From: an uncultured Collinsella sp.
GTDB taxonomy: Bacteria > Actinomycetota > Coriobacteriia > Coriobacteriales > Coriobacteriaceae
NCBI GenBank assembly: GCA_902495085.1
Contig: CABUWA010000105.1
Coordinates: 1 to 6,845 of the forward strand
Length of the DNA: 6,845 bases
Direction: 5' to 3'
Shown in pieces: positions 1 through 5,430 of this stretch; position 1 is the first letter of the stretch, and each line of letters begins with the position of its first letter. Under the pieces are notes generated by a model, which had not been told where the DNA came from, did not search any database, and saw only the letters and a list, made by a program, of their open reading frames with translations. Both the position numbers and the translations under genes were made by a program.

Positions 1-939
1 CCGGCTGTGACCGACATCGTAGCAGCCGTGCGTGCCGACGGTTCGCCCACCATGAGTGAAAAGGCGCTGCTCAAGCTTGCCGCCGCACTAGAGCGCCAGA
101 GTGAGCACCCACTGGCCGAGGCGATTATGGCCGAGTGCGAGACGCGCGGAATCGTCGCACGCATGGTCGAGGACTTTGCCGCCGTGCCCGGTCGCGGCGT
201 CACGGCGCGCGAGGGGCAGAATGTCATCGCAGCCGGCAACGTTCGTCTGATGAACGAGCTGGGCGCAGGGGTGCCCGCCGGTCTTGCCGAGCAATTTGCT
301 ACCGAGGGCAAAACGCCGCTGTTCTTTGCCAAGAACGGCGAACTCGTTGGTACCATCGCCGTGGCTGACGAGGTCAAAGAGACGAGCGCCGAGGCAATCG
401 CCGCGCTCCGCAAGCTCGGCGTCGACGTGCGCATGCTCACCGGCGACAACCGCGTGACGGCCGAGGCCATCGCTCGCCGCGTGGGACTCACCAGCGAACA
501 GGTTATCGCCGACGTCCTGCCCGCCGACAAGGAACGCCACGTGCGCGAGCTGCAGGATGCAGGCGGCAAGGTCGCCATGGTGGGCGACGGCATCAACGAC
601 TCCCCCGCCCTGGCGCGCGCCGACGTTGGTCTTGCCATCGGCACCGGCGCCGACATCGCCAAGGAGGGCGCCGATGTGGTACTCATGCGCAGCGACCTCG
701 TGGACGTCGCCCGCGCCATCGAGCTGTCGCGCGCCACGATCCGCAACATCAAGCAGGACCTGTTCTGGGCACTGTTCTACAACGGCATCGGCATTCCGCT
801 GGCGGCGGGCGTGTTCTTCCCGCTCACCGGATGGCAGCTCTCGCCGATGTTTGGCGCTGCGGCGATGAGTCTGTCGAGCGTATGTGTCGTAAGCAACGCA
901 CTGCGCCTGAAATCCTTTAAGCCTAAGACGGCGCGCTGA
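1..939 (+). CDS. copA: Copper-exporting P1B-type ATPase, C-terminal part (5' end outside window)
   Basis: The reading frame is open from the first base of the window, so this is the last ~312 residues of a longer protein; the GTG at 7 is an internal codon, not the start. The phosphorylation motif DKTGT must lie just upstream. Visible motifs, in order, are the nucleotide-binding-domain SEHP (about 100-111), a VPGRG segment matching the family GxG, TGDN (439-450) and the hinge GDGIND (583-600). Two final membrane helices follow, carrying the YN pair (778-783) and MSLSS (865-879). In the P1B-1 subclass, YN and MxxSS complete the transmembrane Cu(I) site, so Cu(I) efflux across the cytoplasmic membrane is the expected role. 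A copper chaperone and a CsoR repressor lie directly downstream on the same strand, which supports copper over zinc or cadmium. The stop codon sits inside the left arm of a long palindrome. Silver transport is the main alternative. Confidence 0.93.
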   Translation, partial: PAVTDIVAAVRADGSPTMSEKALLKLAAALERQSEHPLAEAIMAECETRGIVARMVEDFAAVPGRGVTAREGQNVIAAGNVRLMNELGAGVPAGLAEQFATEGKTPLFFAKNGELVGTIAVADEVKETSAEAIAALRKLGVDVRMLTGDNRVTAEAIARRVGLTSEQVIADVLPADKERHVRELQDAGGKVAMVGDGINDSPALARADVGLAIGTGADIAKEGADVVLMRSDLVDVARAIELSRATIRNIKQDLFWALFYNGIGIPLAAGVFFPLTGWQLSPMFGAAAMSLSSVCVVSNALRLKSFKPKTAR

Positions 940-1028
940 AGCACCCGACCTTGCCCCTCAAACCGTCGCTCGCGTACCCAAGTACGCTTCGCTCCTCTTT
1001 CGGGGCAATCTCGGGCACCTCAGCGCGC
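931..1028 (+). repeat. Long imperfect palindrome overlapping the copA stop codon
   Basis: Left arm 931-957 and right arm 1002-1028 are 27 nt each and pair at 22 of 27 positions, with outer ends GCGCGCTGA and TCAGCGCGC. The centre holds a second, perfect 6-bp stem, GCGTAC (972-977) and GTACGC (982-987), around CCAA. The left arm contains the last codons and stop of copA. Only TTT follows the right arm, so it is a weak intrinsic terminator at best. It may act as a terminator, an mRNA-stabilising stem, or a REP-like element. It separates copA from the chaperone gene, which has its own -10-like GATAAT at 1063-1068. Confidence 0.75.
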
Positions 1029-1091
1029 CTTTAAGATGACGCTGTCCACGACTAAACTGTCAGATAATCTCAATCGATAAGGAGTACACCC

Positions 1092-1313
1092 ATGCGTTAC
1101 ACGATTAAGACTTCCGGCCTTATGTGCGGCCACTGCGACGCCACTGTCGAGACGGCACTGCTCAACGTTGCCGGCGTGACCGACGCCGACGCCGATCACG
1201 AGACCCAGACCGTCCAGGTGGAGTGCGCCGACACCGTAACCGCCGAGCAGCTCGCCGCCGCCGTCGAGGGCGCCGGGGAGAAGTTCCACGCCCTGTCCGT
1301 GACCGCCGCGTAG
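1092..1313 (+). CDS. copZ: HMA-domain copper chaperone (CopZ-like), 73 aa
   Basis: A single heavy-metal-associated domain fills the protein. The metal-binding loop GLMCGHC puts the two Cu(I)-ligand cysteines at residues 12 and 15, close to the family consensus GMxCxxC, and the length matches free-standing CopZ chaperones. The expected role is to bind Cu(I) in the cytosol and pass it to the CopA ATPase encoded just upstream, and possibly to CsoR. The start is well supported: AAGGAG at 1079-1084 lies 7 nt before the ATG. A -10-like GATAAT (1063-1068) suggests a separate promoter, but no convincing -35 is visible and no CsoR-type G-tract operator stands out. The residue before the first cysteine is Met, as usual in this family. 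A mercury- or zinc-binding HMA protein is possible but less likely in this context. Confidence 0.9.
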   Translation: MRYTIKTSGLMCGHCDATVETALLNVAGVTDADADHETQTVQVECADTVTAEQLAAAVEGAGEKFHALSVTAA

Positions 1314-1341
1314 CAGACGCCGCCTACTCAATCCTCAGAAA

Positions 1342-1404
1342 TTGCGGTGAAATACGGACTGTTGAGCCGCCCTAGGCCTTTAAACAGTCCGTATTTCACC
1401 GCAA
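1342..1404. repeat. Perfect 22-bp inverted repeat between copZ and csoR
   Basis: Arms 1342-1363 and 1383-1404 are exact reverse complements over 22 nt, beginning TTGCGGTGAAATACGG. They flank a 19-nt loop containing the palindrome CCTAGG. The element starts 28 nt after the copZ stop and ends 44 nt before the csoR start. No T-run follows either arm, so it is not a classical intrinsic terminator. A REP/MITE-like intergenic repeat or an RNA processing or attenuation stem would fit. Its arms are unrelated to the other palindromes in the window. Confidence 0.8.
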
Positions 1405-1448
1405 CTGACGGGGGCAACCGGAAGATCGACCAGAAACGAGGACCCGCC

Positions 1449-1721
1449 ATGATGGCAGACCACAAATCGGTGACCCGCATGCTCAAGACGGCACGCGGCC
1501 AGATCGACGGCATCTTGCGGATGGTCGATGAGGACCGCTATTGCGTCGATATTTCCACACAGCTCATGGCTACACAGGCGCTCCTCGCGCGCATTAACGC
1601 CGACGTGCTCAAGGCGCATATCGAGGGCTGCGTGACTTCGGCAATCGAATCGGGCGACGAAGACCTCAAAGCCGCCAAGCTCGCCGAGATCGAACGCGTC
1701 GTCGACAAGCTCTCCAAGTAA
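1449..1721 (+). CDS. csoR: CsoR-family copper-sensing transcriptional repressor, 90 aa
   Basis: This is a small all-helical repressor of the CsoR/RcnR/FrmR family. The Cu(I) ligands are visible as Cys32, His57 and Cys61. Their spacing of 25 and 4 residues equals that of Cys36, His61 and Cys65 in Mycobacterium tuberculosis CsoR, and Tyr31 precedes the first cysteine as it does there. The N-terminal helix carries the family signature around ARGQIDGILRM (residues 15-25). Known members bind DNA as tetramers in the apo state and release it on binding Cu(I), derepressing copper efflux genes; copA and copZ just upstream are the likely targets. The frame stays open further upstream through the inverted repeat, but the start is placed at 1449 because GAGGA (1438-1442) lies 6 nt before it. 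A second ATG follows at once at 1452. Confidence 0.93.
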   Translation: MMADHKSVTRMLKTARGQIDGILRMVDEDRYCVDISTQLMATQALLARINADVLKAHIEGCVTSAIESGDEDLKAAKLAEIERVVDKLSK

Positions 1722-1731
1722 TCGGGGCATT

Positions 1732-1778
1732 GGGGACAGGTACGTTTGCACCACCTTGGTGCAGATTAACCTGTCCCC
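1732..1778. terminator. GGGGACAGGT-bounded palindrome after csoR; terminator or REP-like element
   Basis: The outer arms GGGGACAGGT (1732-1741) and ACCTGTCCCC (1769-1778) are perfect complements. An inner perfect 7-bp hairpin, TGCACCA (1747-1753) with TGGTGCA (1757-1763), has a 3-nt loop. It begins 10 nt after the csoR stop, where a terminator would be expected, but only CTTGCTC follows rather than a T-run. Its outer edge shares CATTGGGGAC (1728-1737) with the palindrome at 6434-6474. From general memory, GGGGACAG-type ends recur in REP-like elements of many bacteria; this is not verified here. Confidence 0.6.
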
Positions 1779-1833
1779 CTTGCTCTAAATCGGGTATAAA
1801 GGCGTGCGGCATATCGAATGAAAGGCAATTTGC

Positions 1834-2307
1834 ATGAATGACTTTATGAAGGGCCGCAATGGCGCTGACGAACTCACCATCGTGATGGGCTTCGCAGGCA
1901 TTATCATCGCCATGATCGGTTCGATGGCTCGTATCCAGTGGCTCAGCTGGATCGCCATCGCCGTAATCGTGATTGGCGTGCTGCGCGGCCTGTCCAAAAA
2001 TATCGATGCACGTCGCAAGGAGAACGAGGCCTTTGTCGCCGCGACCGCGAACGTCCCTGGCTTGGGCAAGTTCGTCGCCAGCTTGGGCGGCGGCGCTGCT
2101 GCGGCCAGCACCTCACGCGCGGCCGGCACCAGTAAGGAAGACTTTGAGCGTGCCAAGCGCACGGCCAAGAAGATGTGGAAGGGTCGCAAAACCACGGCAT
2201 ACCTCAAGTGCCCCAACTGCGGCCAGATGCTCTCCGTCCCCAAGGGCAAAGGCAAGATCCGCGTCACCTGCCCCAAGTGCCACGCCAAGATGGAGACGCG
2301 CTCCTAG
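1834..2307 (+). CDS. Small membrane protein with C-terminal zinc ribbon, 157 aa
   Basis: Function unknown. Two hydrophobic segments at about residues 14-34 and 36-50 should form a membrane hairpin. A basic, Ala/Gly-rich cytoplasmic linker (about 52-122) follows, then a C-terminal zinc ribbon with CPNC (Cys126, Cys129) and CPKC (Cys146, Cys149) separated by a PKGKGK turn. Proteins of this layout, beginning with an MxxFMxGRNG-like start, occur in many gut Firmicutes and Actinobacteria and are annotated only as hypothetical or zinc-ribbon proteins (recollection). The start has AAAGG at 1821-1825, 8 nt before the ATG, and a -10-like TATAAA lies at 1795-1800. A palindrome separates it from the copper genes upstream, so it is probably a separate unit. 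Metal binding is structural by analogy; a copper link is not shown. It ends in a bidirectional terminator. Confidence 0.82.
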   Translation: MNDFMKGRNGADELTIVMGFAGIIIAMIGSMARIQWLSWIAIAVIVIGVLRGLSKNIDARRKENEAFVAATANVPGLGKFVASLGGGAAAASTSRAAGTSKEDFERAKRTAKKMWKGRKTTAYLKCPNCGQMLSVPKGKGKIRVTCPKCHAKMETRS

Positions 2308-2330
2308 CCGCCATACCATGGGACAAAATA

Positions 2331-2365
2331 AAAGCCGAGGCCTCGTGTTGAGACCTCGGCTTTTT
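2331..2365 (+). terminator. Intrinsic terminator between convergent genes
   Basis: The 10-bp stem AAAGCCGAGG (2331-2340) and CCTCGGCTTT (2354-2363) is perfect and GC-rich in its core, with a 13-nt loop, and it is followed by a T-run (2361-2365). It lies 23 nt after the zinc-ribbon gene. Read on the minus strand it also ends in TTTTATTTT, so it should serve the convergent amidohydrolase gene (stop at 2416) as well. It is the only classical intrinsic terminator in the window. Confidence 0.9.
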
Positions 2366-2415
2366 CTAATTATGACAAAAGGATTGCCCCCTTGTCGCAT
2401 CGCCATATCGCGCGC

Positions 2416-3786
2416 TTACGCCACGCCGTCGCGGGCAAGCTCCTCGGCCAACGCCTCGGCAGGCATGGCCATAATCGTGTCGAGCTCGGCGTCCACCTCG
2501 GGAATACGCTTCACCTTGAGTTTGCGCACCAGATCACCACGGCACATCACGTGCATCGGCTCACGCAGTGCGCACAGGTCATCGAGCGGATTCTTGCGCG
2601 TCACCAGGATATCGGCGGCCTTGCCGCACTCGATCGTGCCAGTATCGCCGCCCAGCCCCAGCAGCTCGGCATTAACCTGCGTGGCTGTATGCAGTGCGAA
2701 GGCGTTGCTCACGCCGACATACTTGGCAAAATAGGCGACCTCGCGCCACATGTCATACTGCGTCACGAACGGGCAGCTCGAGTCCGTGCCAAGGCCCACC
2801 TTAACGCCAGCTTCCAGTGCGGCACGGGCGCTCTCGATGATGCCCGAGCACACGATGTCGCCGTTCTTCTTTTGTGTATCGGTCGAATGGGTCTTTTCCG
2901 GGTCGAGCAATACAAACGGCAACGCCGGGCTAATCGTGCAGGTCACACTCGGCGCACGTCCCTCGAGCTGCGTGCCCGCGGCGCCACGGTACAGCTCCAG
3001 GATCTCGGGGGTCATCGGAGCGCCGTGCTCAATCGTGTCAACGCCGGCCTCAAGCGCGGCCTTCACACCTTCGGTGCTCTCGACATGGGCCATGACCGGA
3101 AGGCCAACCTCGTGCGCCGCCTTGCATGCCGCCGCGGCAACCTCCACCGGCATACGCAGCACGCCCGGCTCGCCCACCTCGGTCGCATCGAACACGCCGC
3201 CCGTCACGAACAGCTTAATGACGTCGGCACCGCGCGCATACAGGTCGCGCACCTGTTCGGCTGCCTCGGCGGGACTGTTGGCCACCTGGGCGAACAGGCC
3301 CGCACCATGGCCGCCCGGCACCGTGACGCCCGTTCCCGGCGCCATCAGGCGCGGACCCTGATACTTACCGGCATCGATAGCATCGCGCACGGCAAGATCG
3401 GCAAACAGCGGGTCGCCCGCACCGCGCACCGTGGTCACGCCGCTTGCCAGCTGTTGCTGGGCGCTGCCCTTAAGAATGTGGCGCACGATGGCGCGCCCCA
3501 CGGGATTATCGAGCTTCTTCATCAGCGCGCCCGCATCGCCCGCCGAAACCGGCTTGCCCGAACCGCACAGATGCACATGCATATTGATGAGGCCTGGCAT
3601 GAGATACGCACCTGCCAGGTCGATGACCTCGGCACCTGCAGGCGCCTGCGCCACAGCACTGGGCCCCATCCACGTGATGACACCGCGCTCAACAGTCACG
3701 GCCATGTCGGGCTGCGGCTTCATATGTTCCGAGCCATCCAGGACGGTCGCATTGATAAACAACGTGGAACGATCAGCAGACGCCAT
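2416..3786 (-). CDS. Metal-dependent amidohydrolase (imidazolonepropionase/prolidase-like), 456 aa
   Basis: This is a cytosolic hydrolase of the amidohydrolase superfamily, closest in style to the Met_dep_hydrolase_A group that contains imidazolonepropionase-like and Xaa-Pro dipeptidase-like enzymes. Visible catalytic elements are HVH (His70, His72) after strand 1, Lys191 in IKLFVTGG as candidate carbamylated metal bridge, His234 in MAHVE, His254 in IEHGAP, and Asp335 in GLGTD. These fit a binuclear metal site. The short N- and C-terminal beta domain typical of the superfamily is present (residues 8-60 and about 390-430). The substrate cannot be read from sequence; a peptide or cyclic amide is plausible. 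The frame extends 43 codons further upstream, but the start at 3786 is chosen because GGGAGGAG lies 6 nt before it and the family N-terminus (LFINATVLDG) starts at residue 9. A palindromic operator candidate lies 26 nt upstream. Confidence 0.88.
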   Translation of the reverse strand: MASADRSTLFINATVLDGSEHMKPQPDMAVTVERGVITWMGPSAVAQAPAGAEVIDLAGAYLMPGLINMHVHLCGSGKPVSAGDAGALMKKLDNPVGRAIVRHILKGSAQQQLASGVTTVRGAGDPLFADLAVRDAIDAGKYQGPRLMAPGTGVTVPGGHGAGLFAQVANSPAEAAEQVRDLYARGADVIKLFVTGGVFDATEVGEPGVLRMPVEVAAAACKAAHEVGLPVMAHVESTEGVKAALEAGVDTIEHGAPMTPEILELYRGAAGTQLEGRAPSVTCTISPALPFVLLDPEKTHSTDTQKKNGDIVCSGIIESARAALEAGVKVGLGTDSSCPFVTQYDMWREVAYFAKYVGVSNAFALHTATQVNAELLGLGGDTGTIECGKAADILVTRKNPLDDLCALREPMHVMCRGDLVRKLKVKRIPEVDAELDTIMAMPAEALAEELARDGVA

Positions 3787-3811
3787 ATCGAGCTCCTCCC
3801 TCACGATTAAC

Positions 3812-3827
3812 ATGAACATTTGTTCAT
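3812..3827 (-). promoter_or_regulatory. Palindromic operator candidate upstream of the amidohydrolase gene
   Basis: ATGAACA (3812-3818) and TGTTCAT (3821-3827) form a perfect 7-bp palindrome with a 2-nt spacer, 25 nt before the amidohydrolase start codon. On the minus strand it immediately follows an AT-rich TAATAAT stretch that could be a -10 region, although no good -35 is visible. The size and symmetry fit a dimeric repressor such as a TetR or GntR family protein. No candidate regulator gene is in the window. Confidence 0.45.
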
Positions 3828-3936
3828 TATTACCTAGTCCCGCTGGATTGCTGCAGACGCATCGGCTAACGGAGGGAAGAGGGGATGTGGGGGACGGAAT
3901 ACGTTGCAGTCCCACCCCAGCGACACCAGGGAAATG

Positions 3937-4151
3937 TCTCGATCTGTAACAGGTACAGGGTTATTGGGCCCCTTGATGTTACAGATCGAGATCTTTCGGC
4001 AGCCGCCAACCTTCCGTCTCAATCTGTAACAGTTACGGGCCCAAACAGCCGCCAAACGTTACAGATTGAGATCTTTCAGTGGCAGCCAACCTTCTGTCTC
4101 AATCTGTAACAGCTACGAGGCCAAACGGCCCCTTATTGTTACAGATTGAGA
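3937..4151. repeat. Array of three 80-bp palindromic repeat units (left of nuclease gene)
   Basis: Three units start at 3937, 4017 and 4097, so the pitch is exactly 80 bp. Each is a 14-nt arm (TCTCAATCTGTAAC or a variant), a 27-nt loop, and the complementary 14-nt arm. The arms are 3937-3950/3978-3991, 4017-4030/4058-4071 and 4097-4110/4138-4151, and all three stems are perfect. The 25-nt spacers between units are similar (TCTTTC...GCCAACCTTC). Loops differ but share a GGGCCC or GGCC core and an AG start. Unit 1 has G-C where units 2 and 3 have A-T at arm position 5. The array begins 9 nt after the nuclease stop codon (minus-strand sense) and fills most of the 374-bp gap before the amidohydrolase gene. 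No T-run marks it as a simple terminator. Confidence 0.92.
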
Positions 4152-4160
4152 CAGTCCGCT

Positions 4161-5231
4161 TCAGCGCCCATACCACTGGCGTCTCCACTCCTCAGCCAAT
4201 TCAGCCTGCCAAGGAATACCCGCCAACCTCATTTTCTCGACCAGCTTCCCCGGGTCTTTGAGTTCGTTAAACGTAAACCGAAGCACCTTATGCCCGAGCA
4301 TTGTCAGATGAGATTCCCGCTGACGCTCTGCCACGAACGGGTCGACCGACTCCCGACGCTCACCGTTCTGCAAGGTATACTTCCCCTTTCCGTCGAGCTC
4401 GCCGATGACACACGTCCCGTCCTCGAGCTGCCAAAAATAGTCGACGCGAAATACCTGGCTCGGATCGAGCGGGTCGCGAAACTCCACCTGCAGCTCCGGA
4501 ACCGGAAAGCCGTACGCAATAAAGAACGCTCGGAACCGAGACTCGCCGCCGTTTTCGGACAGCCCGTCCGCATGCGACGCAATCACCTGTGCCCTGCGAT
4601 ATCCTCGCCTGCCCTCGCAATCGGCCTGGAGCCGTTCGCAGAGGTCGCCACGCGACATGCCCTTCGCCCGCAATGCAGAATCGGCGATCGCCAACCCGTA
4701 GGAGAACGGCGCACGCAGCAAGCAATCCTCCACCGTGCGCCAAAACGGCGTCACTCGCACGCCGTCGACGCGCTCAAGCGCACCCGCCATCTGTGGACGC
4801 AACAACCTGCACCCGCTGCTCAACGTCACCGAACAGCAAGTCTTAACAAGGAAACGCGGCCCAAGCAGATCATTCGGCACGTCCAGACCCCACAAAAGCG
4901 CCGCGTCATAGCCCCAAAACGCCCAATCGGGATGAAATTCCGCAAGCCCTTTGATAGTCCTCAGCGCTCGCTCCGCCGACGTCAATGCATCCCAATCATG
5001 CTGAAAACAGAACAGGTACGGCTCGGGCTCCGCGATATCGTCGGTTCCAACATGGCGTCGCAGCCACATGAGCTCGGTATTGTCATGCGTTGCGAACAGC
5101 GCACCTTGCCTGGCCGTCTCCGTGAGCCGCGCGAGCATCCTGTTCCGCGCCAACGTGTTGCGAGTCGCATGTTTGTGTTTGAGAACGGTATTAGACACTT
5201 TCATCACCACCACGTCAGACAAATGGACCAT
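4161..5231 (-). CDS. Solitary Vsr/DUF559-type nuclease-like protein with AbiEi-like N-terminal region, 356 aa
   Basis: The C-terminal ~125 residues look like a DUF559 / very-short-patch-repair-like domain of the PD-(D/E)XK fold: Glu230 (GGESR), Asp264 (RVDYFW), then Glu278, Asp280 and Lys282 in GELDGKGKY, followed by an ER..RE helix and a VLRFTF strand. The middle, around FWGYDAALLWGL (about residues 105-116), resembles the AbiEi-like part often fused upstream of DUF559 in Actinobacteria. Function is unknown; a DNA endonuclease or defence-related role is inference. No partner toxin, methyltransferase or helicase gene is adjacent. The start is uncertain: GGAGG (5243-5247) lies 11 nt before the ATG at 5231 and 5 nt before an in-frame GTG at 5237. 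The gene is bracketed on both sides by 80-bp palindromic repeats. No frameshift or obvious motif loss is seen, so it appears intact. Confidence 0.82.
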   Translation of the reverse strand: MVHLSDVVVMKVSNTVLKHKHATRNTLARNRMLARLTETARQGALFATHDNTELMWLRRHVGTDDIAEPEPYLFCFQHDWDALTSAERALRTIKGLAEFHPDWAFWGYDAALLWGLDVPNDLLGPRFLVKTCCSVTLSSGCRLLRPQMAGALERVDGVRVTPFWRTVEDCLLRAPFSYGLAIADSALRAKGMSRGDLCERLQADCEGRRGYRRAQVIASHADGLSENGGESRFRAFFIAYGFPVPELQVEFRDPLDPSQVFRVDYFWQLEDGTCVIGELDGKGKYTLQNGERRESVDPFVAERQRESHLTMLGHKVLRFTFNELKDPGKLVEKMRLAGIPWQAELAEEWRRQWYGR

Positions 5232-5258
5232 CGTCACCGTTGCCTCCGCTGACAAATG

Positions 5259-5393
5259 TCTTGATCTGTAACAGGAAGACAGTCTTTGAGCCTCTAGTTG
5301 TTACAGAACAAGATCTTTCGGCAGCCGCCAACCTTCCGTCTCAATCTGTAACAGTTACGGGCCCAAACAGCCGCCAAACGTTACAGATTGAGA
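5259..5393. repeat. Array of two 80-bp palindromic repeat units (right of nuclease gene)
   Basis: Units start at 5259 and 5339, again exactly 80 bp apart, with the same 14-27-14 layout as the array at 3937-4151. The arms are 5259-5272/5300-5313 and 5339-5352/5380-5393. The first unit has one mismatch (arm position 6), but its changes at positions 4 and 5 are both matched in the opposite arm. The second unit is perfect and identical to the unit at 4017-4071; identity extends into the preceding spacer, so 5311-5393 equals 3989-4071 over 83 bp. The array lies in the 199-bp gap between the 235-residue protein gene and the nuclease gene, ending 27 nt before the nuclease ATG. Confidence 0.92.
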
Positions 5394-5430
5394 CAAAGTC
5401 AGGGCAGCAGGGCGACACCAGCAACATCCC

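Noticed and set aside
1035..1091. CsoR operator upstream of copZ
   Set aside because: No G-tract pseudo-palindrome of the known CsoR type is visible there or before csoR. Only a -10-like GATAAT could be pointed to.
2392..3810. Long plus-strand open frame of 472 codons
   Set aside because: It is antisense to the amidohydrolase gene, His/Arg-rich and without motifs. Long antisense frames are expected opposite high-GC genes.
3885..4109. Repeated peptide (QSVTVTGPNSRQTLQIE-like) encoded across the arrays
   Set aside because: It is a by-product of translating the 80-bp palindromes. The period is not a multiple of three, so the frame is not kept from unit to unit.
3937..4151. CRISPR-like array with 80-bp period
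   Set aside because: The repeated part is a long palindrome and the 27-nt middle segments are related to one another rather than unique spacers. There are few units and no cas genes.
4146..5252. Plus-strand open frame of 368 codons
   Set aside because: It is antisense to the nuclease gene, has no domain or ribosome binding site, and is Arg/Pro-rich.
3937..5393. Integron attC sites around a gene cassette
   Set aside because: The GTAAC/GTTAC arms loosely recall attC core sites, but the RYYYAAC/GTTRRRY consensus and the extrahelical-base layout are not met. Tandem units without genes between them do not fit cassettes, and no integrase gene is present.
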